From Pleurostoma richardsiae (Eukaryota; Ascomycota; Sordariomycetes; Calosphaeriales; Pleurostomataceae), in assembly GCA_030052745.1 (NCBI GenBank), contig JANBVO010000025.1:434001-498000 (forward strand): DNA of 64,000 nucleotides, read 5' to 3'. Shown here piece after piece: positions 11,348 through 22,586 of the stretch. The notes under the pieces were generated by a model, which saw only the letters and a list, made by a program, of their open reading frames with translations, did no database searches and had not been told where the DNA came from. A program made the translations under genes and the position numbers. Within the stretch, counting starts at the first letter, position 1. Every line of letters starts with the position of its first letter.

Positions 11348-12499
11348 ATGTCTGACGTATTCTTGTCCGCGCCGGAGCCCAAGACCGACCTTGGTCGGTA
11401 TCGCATCCTCTCCAGCACTGCTGGAGTGCGTGTATCGCCTCTCGCCCTCGGCGGCATGTCCTTCGGCACGGCCTGGTCCCAGTCCATGGGCTCTGTAGAT
11501 CAGGACCAGACTTTCAAGATCCTCGATACCTACTATGAGGCTGGCGGTAATTTCATCGATACGGCCAACAACTACCAGAATGAGCAATCCGAGGTGTTTA
11601 TCGGCAAGTGGATGGCCGACCGGGGCAACCGCGACCTCATCTTCCTGGCGACCAAGTTCACCTATAACTACCGCATGTGGGAGCTCGGCGGCGGCAAATC
11701 CGTCAACTACTCGGGAAACTCCAAGAAATCCCTCCACTTGTCCGTGCATGACTCGCTTCGCAAGCTGCAGACAAGCTACATCGACCTGCTCTACGTCCAC
11801 TGGTGGGACTGGACCACTTCCATAGAGGAGCTGATGGACTCGCTCCATATCCTCGTCGAGCAGGGCAAGGTGCTCTACCTCGGCGCCTCGGATACCCCGG
11901 CGTGGGTCGTGTCCGCCGCCAATGTATACGCCCGCGACCATGGCAAGACCCCGTTCTCCGTCTACCAGGGCCGCTGGAACGTCATGGCTCGCGACTTCGA
12001 GCGTGACATCATCCCTATGGCCCGGCACTTCGGTATGGCTCTGTGCCCATGGGATGTCCTCGGCGGCGGCAAGCTGCAGACCAAGAAGCAGGTGGAGGCC
12101 CGGCAGAAGGCCGGCGAGGGCCTCCGGCTGCTGACGGGCGCGGGGCAGACCGAGGACGAGCAGCGGGCCAGCGCGGCCCTGGAGAAGGTGGCGTCCGCGC
12201 ACGACATCGAGAGCATCCAGCAGATCGCGCTGGCGTACGTGATGCGCAAGGCCAGTAACGTGTTTCCGCTGGTTGGAGGCCGCAAGGTCGAGCACCTGCA
12301 GGACAACATCAAGGCGTTGAAAATTCGCCTTACGGACGAGCAAGTCGCGTACATCGACAGTGTCAAGCCATTCGATATTGGATTTCCGCTCAACGTGATG
12401 GGAGATGACCCGAAGGTCACAGGCGCGGTGCCGGCGCTGGCGGCAGCCTTTGCTCACATCTCTTTCCAGAAGGCTCCCAAGCCTGTTGGGTATGAGTGA
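11348..12499 (+). CDS. Aldo-keto reductase, aryl-alcohol dehydrogenase / NorB-like
   Basis: An NAD(P)H-dependent reductase of carbonyl compounds is predicted, in the cytosol. The gene is a single uninterrupted exon of 383 codons, a normal length for the fungal AAD/norsolorinic-acid-reductase group. The catalytic tetrad is visible as D71 (FIDTANNY), Y76, K103 (ATKF) and H151 (YVHWWDW), and the C-terminal cofactor-binding part contains PLVGGRKVEHLQDN. The sequence GGMSFGTAW near residue 35 is also typical of the family. Relatives act on aryl aldehydes in lignin catabolism or on polyketide intermediates in toxin clusters. No polyketide synthase is visible within the window, so the substrate is open. 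A TATA box upstream and the neighbouring bZIP gene suggest inducible expression. Confidence 0.93.
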   Translation: MSDVFLSAPEPKTDLGRYRILSSTAGVRVSPLALGGMSFGTAWSQSMGSVDQDQTFKILDTYYEAGGNFIDTANNYQNEQSEVFIGKWMADRGNRDLIFLATKFTYNYRMWELGGGKSVNYSGNSKKSLHLSVHDSLRKLQTSYIDLLYVHWWDWTTSIEELMDSLHILVEQGKVLYLGASDTPAWVVSAANVYARDHGKTPFSVYQGRWNVMARDFERDIIPMARHFGMALCPWDVLGGGKLQTKKQVEARQKAGEGLRLLTGAGQTEDEQRASAALEKVASAHDIESIQQIALAYVMRKASNVFPLVGGRKVEHLQDNIKALKIRLTDEQVAYIDSVKPFDIGFPLNVMGDDPKVTGAVPALAAAFAHISFQKAPKPVGYE

Positions 12500-15400
12500 T
12501 GGATGCTCGCCATGAGGGCGCCGGTCCTGTATTGTTCCTCGGAAGTAGTATATAGTAAATCCGCAACTCTTAGAAAGTGAACTCTCCTTCGCGAAGCGAC
12601 GAACTACTTTCACAGACTTGGCGGCGAAGGCTTGTTCAAGTGCCTCTTATTTCATGGGTTAGTTGAGCACATGTTGGCAGCTCAGGCGTATCACTTTCCG
12701 AATGAGTAAGAGACTGAGCAGTACCTCAGGGCCAGAAGCACCTCCAAGGAAGGGCTGAATCACCTGGACCCCTTGTGGCCCCCTTGTTTTCGATAACCAA
12801 CGGTTCTGGATCGCCTGGCTTAGTGGAAGCACGCGCCCTCGCTCAGTGAATACAGGACATAATGCCGCCAGTACTATTGTTCCAGCGTATCATTCCCAGC
12901 ACGCTCACTTCTTGCCCCTCCCCTTGATCGATGCATATAAGTCAGATCCGTCATCGTTAAATTCTCAACTACTCCCAAGGCCAAGTAATCCTGACTCCTA
13001 ACTTTTCAGCAATGTCTCTCGATATGTACCCATTCCGAAACTGAGTAGCCTGCTTCCGAGGACAGCGGGGATACATAAGTTGAAGAATCCCGTAGTCCTA
13101 GAACAATATAACAACAACGTTCGCTGTCTTGGTGGCTTACGTTTCAATATCTGCAGGGCGTAGCGCTTTTAAACTAATTAGTGTTTGTCAATTCTTCAGT
13201 GCGATGATGGAGTTACACAAATGGAGATGTGGTAAGTTAACCCTGTCAAGGTGAAGAGTGAGTCAAGATGGAACTTTGACTTCATAACATGCAGATTCTT
13301 GATCAGAGCCACCACAAGACGTTATAGATCAAGTCGGTTCTGGTGAGAAAGGTGAGATTCCGGCAGATTACCATACAGTTCTAAGCTGTTAACCTAGCAG
13401 ATACTTCTTAAGCCTCTGACGTCTACACTCACTGTAAGTAACTGATCATATTTTAAGCCACAACATATAGATATCACTTTGATCTATCAGTCAAAACTTC
13501 ATATTAACTTGCATGAGCCATCATACAAGGCGGCTCTTCCACATTTCGAATCTCTAGGGTCCGGCGCTCGTCAAGTTGTCTGCCTCCGCTCTCCTGTTAA
13601 GCTACCTAGCTGCCCAACACGTTTGTTTAAGAGGATTACCCCCATTACGATTCTAATATGTCATTTTCTCACTTCAGGAACGGTGGACTAGATCGCAGTT
13701 AACGTATGTTCGATTGAGACTACCAAAGACTACGTGACCCTCTGAGGGTCGTCACCCCTCCATACGCTCTGCGAAAAGGGGCGGAAGCGCGAGCACGTGG
13801 GATTACAGATAGCAAATGAACTGAAGAACGATGCCGCCTCAGAAAAACACTTGGGCCCGATTTCACCATGATACCTCGCCGCTATCCTCTTTTCCGACCG
13901 TTCACGCGCGTCGATAACACTGGAGTTGGTGGAGGCTGCCAAGTTGAGGAGAGTGGAGCGAATCAACAGCGGCCAATAAATCGAGTAGGGCGACGATCGC
14001 CGTGCCCCTTACCCCTTTTCACAACGGCCCCTCAACACCACCGGTATTGCCTGAATCGGCTGAACCATACTGTTTCGAGAAAGTTACGCCGTAGACGGCA
14101 TGCGAGCTGTGATTCGCTCGTCGCATTGATCATATATCTCGGATCGGATCTCTACACGCCGGGGATTCGATGCCAGGATGCCATTCCGATCTTGCAGAAG
14201 CAAGGCGAACGCGCCTCCTTCTTAGATAGGCGAAATGAACGGTATGTTCTTGGTAGAATATCTGGAAAGGGACTACCGGCAGTGTGTCTTGGGCACCTGA
14301 GACGCAGCAGTTAGTAGGATGGGCAATGTAATGGTCGCCCAGATTATTCTTTGATGACATGCTTTGCCCCGGGTAGAAAGTAAACCAGTGCTTACCGATG
14401 TTCCCATGACATGAGTCAGACCATTCCACAGTACAGCATGGCACCTCCTTGAAGGGATCTCCCTGTAGTTCCCTCTTGGGGTAATGAGTTGCTGACCAAC
14501 GCTTCATGGCCGCCCCATGGTGGGATGGTTCCATTACGCTGGATAGAGCTAAGACTACACTACACCTCGAAGTCTCGCCCTGACACATCCGGTCAAGGAG
14601 GCAGACAATTCTCGACAATGAAGCAAATTGTCACAGCATTATGTTTGTACACCGTAGGAGATGGTTTGAAGACCAGGGTTAAAATCTAGAATCAACACAG
14701 CTATCCTAGTATGCCGTACTGCTAGTATAAGTTGTTGTGCTCCAAGAATAAGCAGCCTGCTTTTTGACCGTCATTCTCCAATCGTTCATCCTTGCGAATC
14801 CATGGTTCTGTCGGGCATGTACAGCTCCATGTGTTCATCGGGAATAACCCTTCTGATGCAAGATCTCTCCGTCTGGAAGTCAGGCCCTCGGATTTTCGTT
14901 CAGTCATCTTCAGCTTCATACTACTCCTTGAAAGGCACGGTCAGCATCCCATCTGCAGCCTCACTGTCTCCTTCGCCCTCAAAAGTATCCTCAGTCCTAA
15001 TTAGCACCAACAGATCCCCTCCCTAATGACGACCTGTTTGATCTTGGCATGATCTAACCACTCTGACGCAAAAGTTTTGCCCCTTTATGCTGACGCTGCC
15101 CACCTCCTTGTTCCGCTTCAGCGACTGTCGACCACTCTCCAGACAGCCCCGGACTCGCCCAGCACGTTCCTATTCAGCGGTCCCAATCTGAAGGTGGGGA
15201 GGCACCTGCAGGCTGCTCATGATCTCGCTGCAGAGAAGTGGGATATATACTTAAAGAAATGAGGAGAAATTATGCTTATAACAAGTCTCGTTAGACAATG
15301 CTCTGTGACATTTTAAAAGTAACGGTCGACTGTAGGGTCTATATACAGCGCTTTGACTGACGTTGAAGGTGCCGAAGGTTGTCTAAACAGGCACCTTCAG

Positions 15401-18400
15401 TGGAGGTAGAAGGTTGATGCATGAATCGTACGCTCGGACAGCTATATGTCGATGCTTCAATGCCTTTGATCGAATGTTTCCTGCCCTGGAGCCATGTTCA
15501 CTAGCTTGGACACTTGAGGGTTTATTGATTGGGGCTTTGTTGCCGTGGGTGCGAGAGACCAGACGCTTGTTGAAAGGACCCCAGTAGTTACGGGGCAGTG
15601 CAAAACAAGAAAGCTCGTCACATACGTATTCTACTGCCTAAATCTTTATGTTTAAATCTTCTTCTCGCTTATAGTGAAGAGTCATAATGATAAGCCTCGG
15701 ACTCGATCCCGTGGCTGACCATTTATGGGGTCTCTCTGTAGCTGTACGTCTCCTATGGGTTCGATTACCTTGAACCCTACCTGAGAGGCGCAGAATGCTC
15801 TGGGATACCGGGGCTGGTATCGGTGTATGGGTCAATGGGCCCGGAACCCATCCCGCTAGAGGCCAATGTCCCGAAATGACTTTCTGATCGCCTTGAGAGT
15901 TCCTATCTCCGCCTGAAAACTGATAATCGTCAAACTACAAAGTATGCCGAGGTAATGGACCACACGATCCCCAGATAATGTACATCGCCAAAACGAGGCG
16001 ATTAGCCGAGACACCAGACGCCAAAGACGTTGAAGCGAAGTGGAGCTATGGATTCCCGTAGTTAGTGAGGCGGTAGAAAGCGAGCTATGTGTGCTAGGCC
16101 CTTCCCTGCAATATCGTGTAAGCCGGGATCCGGATGTGGAGCTTCCCGAGGCGCACGGGGGTAGTGTTCCGATCTTCAAAAGGGAAGCTCTCCGATCGGT
16201 GAACCCGGTCCGCAGTTACTACTCTGATCCAGAATACGGGGGAAGGTTAACGGGGGTCCCGGACCTTCAAGGCGCAGGCATTCTGATTAGAAGGATTCCC
16301 GAGACAGCAGGGCGTGGCCGCCTCAACCCTCCTAAGCCAACGCTTGGCGCCAGGGCATGGACCCTCAATGACGATGAGCTATATCCCTTGATCTAGAAGG
16401 ACTCCCTACCCTTACCTTCGCATGATGCGTGCTACCATAATGTGGAACTCCTTCGGAATCCTTCCGCAGTGGGCGAGACAAATCCTCAGGGGCCTGCCTG
16501 GGCACAGCCAAGTAGCAGCCTATCGACACACATTCCCCATTTGGCTGCTGCCTTCTGCCGGGCGACATGGGCTGGCACCGAACGAAGGATCAGGAGGAGT
16601 TCTCGGGGAAGCGGCTGGGTGGACACGAAACTGCTCATGTCCTCCCCTATGAGTGGCCACAGTCGCGAACAAGAACGTGGATCAATCGTCCACAGTACAC
16701 CCGGGACACTCTACAGTTCACATGGCGCCGCGTGGTTCTGATAGGCATACCCTCGGAGGCGCCGGCGCCATCTTAGACTTCGAACGTGGGGGGACTGAGG
16801 GTGCTGTGACTCAATGATAGCTGTACCGGCTATAGTCATGTCTCACGAGGCTCGTTTCTGGCTTAAGTACAACTCGGCCGTGCATGCGGCCACCCACAAG
16901 CCAGCCAAAAGGGGGTTTATCACCCGCGCACACACTGCGACAAGATTCTGCGGTCCCGTCAGCCTTGCAAGCCTGGGGAAGTACAAATGCCGAGACCTCC
17001 GAGCACACACCCATCCGGACTTCCGAACCCCGTGCCAGCCCGGAGCCTCACCTGGTCACCTCAGCGGTCGGACGAGGCTCATACCTGGCGGGCGAAATGT
17101 CAGCACAGAGATACTTTTGGCAGTCTGGTGACGTGAAGAGATTTCCCCAGAGCCGCAAGAGTCGTTACAGATGGAGCATGACGGGCGTCGAGGCTGAAGG
17201 AGAAGAGCTGTGTGAGTGGCCAATGCCAATTGGAAATGTCAGTGTAGAGCTGCGCGAAGCCTCATTCCGGGAGAAACTACCTTTGCGGGCAGCTCCGGAC
17301 ACCATGGTGTCTGTCCAATCCAATCCAAGCCAGTTACCGTTCCGGCGCGCCGGTACCTCGAACTAGCACAGGGAAACCTGCAGGGCAGTATCATGGAGAG
17401 CCATGAATAGCCGACAGTGTTTGTTGAGTATCTAGCCAATTGCGAGCCTTCAGGCAGCTTGGGCAGCCGCGAGGGCAGCAAGGAGGTCCTCTACAGACGC
17501 CGCTAGCGGAGCCGTGGAGGCGTGTTGCAGATCACCACGAGGAGTTTGAGGATTTTCCGGCAGATGTGTCATCCAACAACGACAAGAGATCGGCAGCAAG
17601 CCTCGCACGAAACCAGTGACTTACAGACAGGAATCTCTCCTGGGCAGCAGGGAAGGGCACGATAACAAGCTGCTCAGAATGATCCATGGCAGTCATCTGA
17701 AGGGAAAGTTAAGCGATAAAGAGGATGTGTGTGGCACCTCCTAAGCTTTTCGCGAGATGGCCACCACTCGAAGCGAACCTCCGCTTGGTAGCACACCCTG
17801 GGCACAGGTGGTGCACAGCATAGCTGCGCGAGAGGGGCCAGAATTGGCCCTGCTTAGCAGCTGTGAACCCTTACCCAGCCATCCGCTCCACCGTACAGTA
17901 GTTCCCTAGCGGAAGGAACCCGTTACCGAGTGTGAGATCACGCTCGGCAGGCACCACTGACAGGCCGATGGAGTGAGACGTGACGGGTGTTGCCAGGGCA
18001 TGTAATCAAACAAGCCCTTGTTAGTGTACGGGGTGTACCGCGCAAGGCTGCAGGTAAGAAGGATCATTGGATTCGGGTACCTGACCCTCTGACAGAAATT
18101 GAGGGAAACCGAAGATGGTGCGGATGTTGCGAGCAAATACGGCTTGAATCAGACGATAGTCGCGTTGGTGGAGATGAAACGGCGCCGCCGCCGCCGAGGA
18201 GCATGGACGAACCGCGGCGGCGCACACCACGCACTGCGGTGTTGTCCCGTTAAACTTAGTGACTCGGGGACGAAGCCTTATTAATTGAAAGTGAGGCGGA
18301 CGGCCGGACCCTGCCTATGGTGACATCCGAGTTCCGCCACCCACCCCTGCGACCAGACAGGGACAGGGACGTAACGCGCTATTTGATATCGCGCCTATGC

Positions 18401-18666
18401 ATCTAGAGCGCATATGTACGAAAAGCCCAGAGGGCGGTGAGCGGAAGGGTACTGTACGGCTTGGACAGATGCTGAGAGGGGGTATTGTAAAATGCCAACG
18501 CCTACTCGATGTCCGCCCCCAGCCAACCGAGAAGGAGCTTTCGCAGCTCGAGTGAGATAAATAACAGCTGCTTCCCTGATCTTCGACAATGAAAGACCAG
18601 AATATGGAAGGCTCCCGTCGATCTCTCTGGGGCTCGATCTGATAGCTCATCCGTTCAGAGCACAAT
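12500..18666. other. Six-kilobase gene-poor region
   Basis: No family motif or convincing spliced gene was found on either strand. The longest frames, for example 14618-14130 on the minus strand (162 codons) and 16884-17366 on the plus strand (160 codons), overlap frames of similar length on the other strand or in other phases and match nothing I know. The stretch 13150-13700 is AT-richer than the rest. A promoter-like string (ATATAA at 12935-12940, then a CT-rich leader and CTTTTCAG before an ATG at 13012) leads only into a ten-codon frame. No terminal repeats were recognised. Old, eroded transposon or gene material is possible. Confidence 0.5.
12934..13042 (+). promoter_or_regulatory. Orphan promoter-like segment
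   Basis: CATATAAG is followed within about 40 bases by an initiator-like TCAACTACTCC and then CTAACTTTTCAG directly before AATGTCT. This is the arrangement expected of a fungal promoter with a short leader intron, yet the ATG opens only ten codons before TGA. It could be the front end of a lost gene, a non-coding transcript or chance. Confidence 0.2.
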
Positions 18667-19178
18667 ATGTCTTCCTCCACCATGAACAAGTACTGGATTC
18701 CGCACCTGGACATCCACAAGAAAGTGATTACGCAAGAGATCCAGTACTATCTTGGCCCTCAGGCGACAGTCCGACCCTTCACTCGAGATGTAGGCAGATG
18801 AGAACCCCCTCCGACTCGCCGTGGCGTCGCTGACAGCAGGCTGTACCAGGGAGAAGACGGATTTCTCATCACCACACCAGGCCCGTGCCTTTCTGATGTG
18901 AGCCTCGCCGACAAAGGTTCCCGAAGCCGACCGAGTCCCATTTGATTGACTGCCGAACCCAGGAGCAAATCGACGATATCTGCGTGAAGTCGATGGAGAT
19001 GTGGGAGAGACAGGCAGCGGCGCGGGCGCCCGCAAATGCAGAGAAGCCCTTGAAACGGCCGCTACACCAGCCTGTGGTGATATCCAAGGGCGGATCTGGT
19101 GATTCGCCTAGGCGACGACACGACAACCACCGTAGGAGCGACTCACGCCGGCGATACGACGACAGGAGAAGAGACTGA
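18667..19178 (+). CDS. Small conserved-looking fungal protein with Arg/Asp-rich tail, function unknown
   Basis: Three exons are inferred: 18667-18789, 18850-18897 (only 48 bases) and 18963-19178, giving 128 aa. Both introns (60 and 65 bases) are phase 0 with CTGAC/TTGAC branch points and CAG ends. The joined product has no internal stop, and the sequence runs smoothly across both joins: TVRPFTRD then GEDGFLITTPGPC then LSD-EQIDDIC. The N-terminal half (residues 7-85) is compact and mixed in composition, with an aromatic start NKYWIPHLD. The last 25 residues are almost only R, D, H and S (RRRH, RRSDSRRRYDDRRRD), reminiscent of RD/RS tails of RNA-associated proteins. I do not recognise a named domain. 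Its neighbour on the right, in convergent orientation, is TEN1. The gene model is strong; the function is unknown. Confidence 0.75.
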
Positions 19179-20341
19179 TGCAACAAGACCGGTGAGACAG
19201 GTGGAGAGGCCCTTTCAAAGACAACTGGTTCCAACAGCAGGACACGCGGGCTACGGCGGGGAGACGGTGCATGACTCCGCCTGAAGCGCGTAGCCCAAAG
19301 CGAAGCAATGGCTCCAATTCAACCACTCCGCAGCTGGATCTCGAACATACGCACAGCGTTTTCTTCATGGAGGACCTTCGTGGAGGACGGTGAGTGGGCT
19401 AGGGAAGACTCAGGCATTAGCGGCAAGGCGGGCTCGACGGGCGACGTCAAACTGTGGCTGCATTTGGGGTGAGGGTTTCCGACGGTCCAGCGGCGGCTTG
19501 CCATCTGGCAGAACTTGATCCAATGGAGACTGCATTCCCTAATCTTTTGCTGGACCTGTGCATACAAGGTCGGATTTCTGCACGAAAGCAGAGGGGAACT
19601 AGTCAGGCCCAGGGCCCACATGCCCTATTGGACTGATTGCTGATCTAGAGCTGCTGTTCAATGCAATGCAGCGCCTGTATGGCGGCACAATAGCAGTAGT
19701 CAATAGCAGTGCTCTTGAGCAGTATCTGATGAGCGTGACGTTGGTGAGCGTGGAGCGTCCCAAAATGTTCATGAGAGTCGGCCCATCGCGATTCGGGTCC
19801 TTTCCAGCCGGACGATGCCAGATTGGCATTCGATTCGACTTGCACGTTGCCATAAAAGGATCATCGGCTGGTCCCGCATTCTCGTTGCAGGAGGTGTAAC
19901 CAATGCGTTGTCTGGAGCAAATAACCACTACACTTCGGAGCGAAGCCTAAGCGGTGTTGGTCGGGTAACGGACGGCCAGGTTGTAGGGTCTCAGCAGATG
20001 GAGGCCAGGGAAACCTTCTGAGGGAAGAGGATAACGGGTAGCGCGCTTCATACGTCGAATTGAGCTGGGCTGGATGATCAATTAAGTGGCATTTTGCTGC
20101 GGATGACCACCATGATCAGTTCGGATAGTATAGCCGTATCCTTGAAAATATCATGACGGTAGAAGTCCGTGAAATGGCAGCACTTCTTCATGGGGCTGCG
20201 CATATGAGACTTTCTTGCCAGGGCACTGCCTTGGACCGACTTGATGCTGATGAATTCCGAAACCGGATACGCCGATGGGGTGACAGGTTCATCCCCGAAA
20301 GCCGCTCAAGGCTTCAAAGTCTGATAGTTATCGTGGGTAAG
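19179..20341. other. Convergent intergenic region
   Basis: This is the shared 3' region of the 128-aa gene (plus) and TEN1 (minus). Several frames of 60-110 codons occur on both strands without recognisable motifs. At more than 1.1 kb it is long for a convergent spacer, but nothing supports a further gene. Confidence 0.5.
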
Positions 20342-20881
20342 TTATTGGAACCGCCTGGAGTCATGATCAATGTGGTCCACACAAGACTCATAGCGTTTGA
20401 TATCGAGAGGGCCAGCAGCCCAGAGCAAAAGAGCTTGGACATGCACTTTTGACCGCGACTTGACGGCGGACTTCGTGGCGCTAGAAGTTTCTGCAGAAAT
20501 ATATCCTATCACGTTCACCCACTGCCCGACGGAGGTCAGGTCCGAGTTTAGCCTCTCTAGCAGAAGCTTTACGTCGACCAAGGCGGCCACGATTGAGGTT
20601 GGTGGGTGCTGATGCTCCAGCGTCAGGGTGCCTGATGCCGTAGAATAAGAGGTAACGCTGCTGGTCATGTCAGCAACGCCGGCCAATTCGTGGCCTGCAT
20701 GATGTAGCCTAGAGCATAAAGCATCCTCATCTGCAAGCGTCCGCGAACCCAGAGCAGCACTTCCCCCGCAGACATAGGGAGCATGTACTCACCACCCAAG
20801 GAAGCGGACTTTTTCACCGACCGCCCTTGACGGTAGTGAAGAGAGCAGACATAGAGTTGACGGAAGGGGCCCATTGGACAT
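20342..20881 (-). CDS. TEN1: TEN1, telomere-capping CST complex subunit (OB fold)
   Basis: TEN1 binds STN1 in the CST complex, which protects single-stranded telomere ends and helps lagging-strand fill-in; it acts in the nucleus. Two exons are inferred on the minus strand: 20881-20793 and 20660-20342, separated by a 132-base intron (GTGAGT...GACATGACCAG with a CTGAC branch). The product is 135 aa, a normal TEN1 size. The start reads MSNGPLPSTLCLLSSLP and the splice joins VRFLG-C-SVTSYS. It is followed by GTLTLEHQHPP, ALVDVKLLLERL and VGQWVNVIGYIS, all characteristic of fungal TEN1, and a C-terminal HVQALLLWAAGPL strand-helix. The intron-split first exon is only 29 codons. The gene is divergent from SNF7, with 767 bases between the two start codons. 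Confidence 0.88.
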
Positions 20882-21648
20882 GCTGGATCCCACGCCGCTT
20901 GGCCTCGCGTATTTGACCCCAATGCCGTCCCAACTTGCAGCCTAATTCTGTTCGAGGCCTTGAGACAACTGATTTCGCAGTTTCGGTTCCGAACGGGCTG
21001 GATGTAGATGACAGACTCTGAGGGTGATTTTTTCCGGTCCATCTGAGTTGTACTGTCGGTCCTCGTCTATCCATCACTTGCTGCACTTTCAAAACCTCGA
21101 CATTGTGCCGTTCGCATGGAGACCGAGATGATGCAGAGGTACTATGTGCTGACTCAGCACTATCACGTGCTGTTGTTGTTGTCGTAACAGGTCACATGAC
21201 GAGGCAAGGAGAAATACCGGCAAAACTGTCCAGGCTGGCAGGTGGACAAAGCTTAGTAGCGCCGTCATCGCCCGCGGTTGAGCCTGACGAGTGGTGCTTG
21301 CATCATACCCTCCCAGGCTTCCTTCATCCCTTTTGCTGAGCGTCGAAAGAACCACCGAGAACTAAAGAATACCCGCAAAGAGACCTGGGGAGAGAGGGGA
21401 ATATCTCTGGCATAATAAGCTTTTCTCTCTCTCTACTACCCCCCCGACGATACGACCGAACACCGAGCCAGCGACTCTACACAGCTGCGACCCCGCTATC
21501 AGATAAACCCTGAGGCGTCGAAGAGATACGGGCGAACCTGCACACGACTCACCGACGACCACGAGACGTCGGCCAGCGAAGCAGCGCACGGCCTGCAGAC
21601 AATACCTCTCACCTTGCCCCGTGTCTGGACCTCATAGGACAAGCAGAG
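20882..21648. promoter_or_regulatory. Divergent promoter region of TEN1 and SNF7
   Basis: The 767 bases between the two ATGs must carry both promoters. A perfect CACGTG E-box is at 21164-21169, roughly central. A (CT)n tract and a CCCCCCC run near 21430-21450 mark the pyrimidine-rich leader of SNF7, typical of TATA-less fungal housekeeping promoters. No coding signal is evident. Confidence 0.5.
21164..21169. promoter_or_regulatory. CACGTG E-box
   Basis: The palindrome CACGTG lies about 280 bases upstream of the TEN1 ATG and 480 bases upstream of the SNF7 ATG. Such sites bind bHLH factors (Cbf1/Pho4 type) in fungi. A single six-base match is only suggestive. Confidence 0.3.
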
Positions 21649-22586
21649 ATGTCGGGAGTCTGGGGCTGGTTCGGCGGCGGCGCCGCGCAGAAGCGGAAAG
21701 ATAGCCCGAAGAATGCCATCCTGGGCCTACGGGCGCAGCTGGACATGTTGCAGAAGCGTGAGAAGCATTTACAGGCCCAGATGGACGAGCAGGATGCCTT
21801 AGCCCGGAAATACGTCAGCACGAACAAGAATGGTGCGTGGTGATATCTCCCTCCCCGTCGACATGATACGGTGTGGGCAGTGGTAGCATAGCGTCCGGAT
21901 GAAAATATGTGCTGACACAGCTATGCCGGGAGAATAGCCGCGAAGGCCGCGCTGAAACGCAAGAAGGCGCACGAGCACGCCCTGGAGCAAACACAGGCTC
22001 AGATTGGCACGCTCGAGCAGCAGATAAACGCCATCGAGTCAGCGAACATCAACAGGGAGACACTAGCGGCGATGGAGCGGGCGGGCGAGGCCATGAAACA
22101 GATACACGGCAAGCTGACACCGGAGAAGGTGGACGAGACAATGTACGGTCCCCACCTTGGCAGACTGCAACTAGGAAGGGTGTATGTGCATGATTTGGCT
22201 GACAGAGTATGTGCGATAGGGAGAAGCTGCGCGAGCAGAACGCCCTCAGCGAGGAGATCGTCAACGCGATCACCACCAATGCCGTTGGCGAAACGGTCGA
22301 CGACGAAGAGTTGTTGGAGGAGCTTGAGCAGATGCAGCAGGAGCAGCTGGACGAGCAGATGCTCAAGACGGGCAGCGTTCCCGTGTCCGACGCCATACAG
22401 AGCATGCCAGCTGCAGCAAACGGAGAGAGTGAGTCATCGCCCCTGATTCCCCTTGACCTTAGGCAGCACACCGTACGCGGCATGCTGACAACTGTCAACG
22501 TTCCAGTCAAGGGCAAGCCTCAGGCAGTGGAGGAAGACGACGAAGAGGCGGAGCTCAGAAAGCTGCAGGCAGAGATGGCGATGTGA
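21649..22586 (+). CDS. SNF7: SNF7/VPS32, core ESCRT-III subunit
   Basis: SNF7 polymerises on endosomal membranes to drive multivesicular body formation; in fungi it also serves alkaline-pH (Pal/Rim) signalling. Four exons are inferred: 21649-21832, 21938-22142, 22220-22428 and 22507-22586, giving 225 aa. Joins restore family blocks: NKN-AAKAALKRKKAHEH across intron 1, DETM-EKLREQNALSEEI across intron 2 and NGE-IKGKPQ across intron 3. Residues 25-130 form the basic helical hairpin that binds membrane. The acidic C-terminus contains DDEELLEELEQ and ends EEAELRKLQAEMAM, the MIM1-like motif bound by Vps4. Introns have CTGAC branch points. Length and composition are normal. Confidence 0.96.

Noticed and set aside
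11324-12613. 429-codon minus-strand frame over the aldo-keto reductase
   Set aside because: Complementary to the well-supported reductase gene; composition is that of an antisense frame.
15700-15790. tRNA-like B-box string GGTTCGATTACC
   Set aside because: No matching A-box, acceptor stem or anticodon arm can be folded around it.
19645-19928. Possible degenerate ankyrin repeat on the minus strand (DPNRDGPTLMNI)
   Set aside because: Only a few consensus positions match, the frame breaks quickly, and no further repeats follow.
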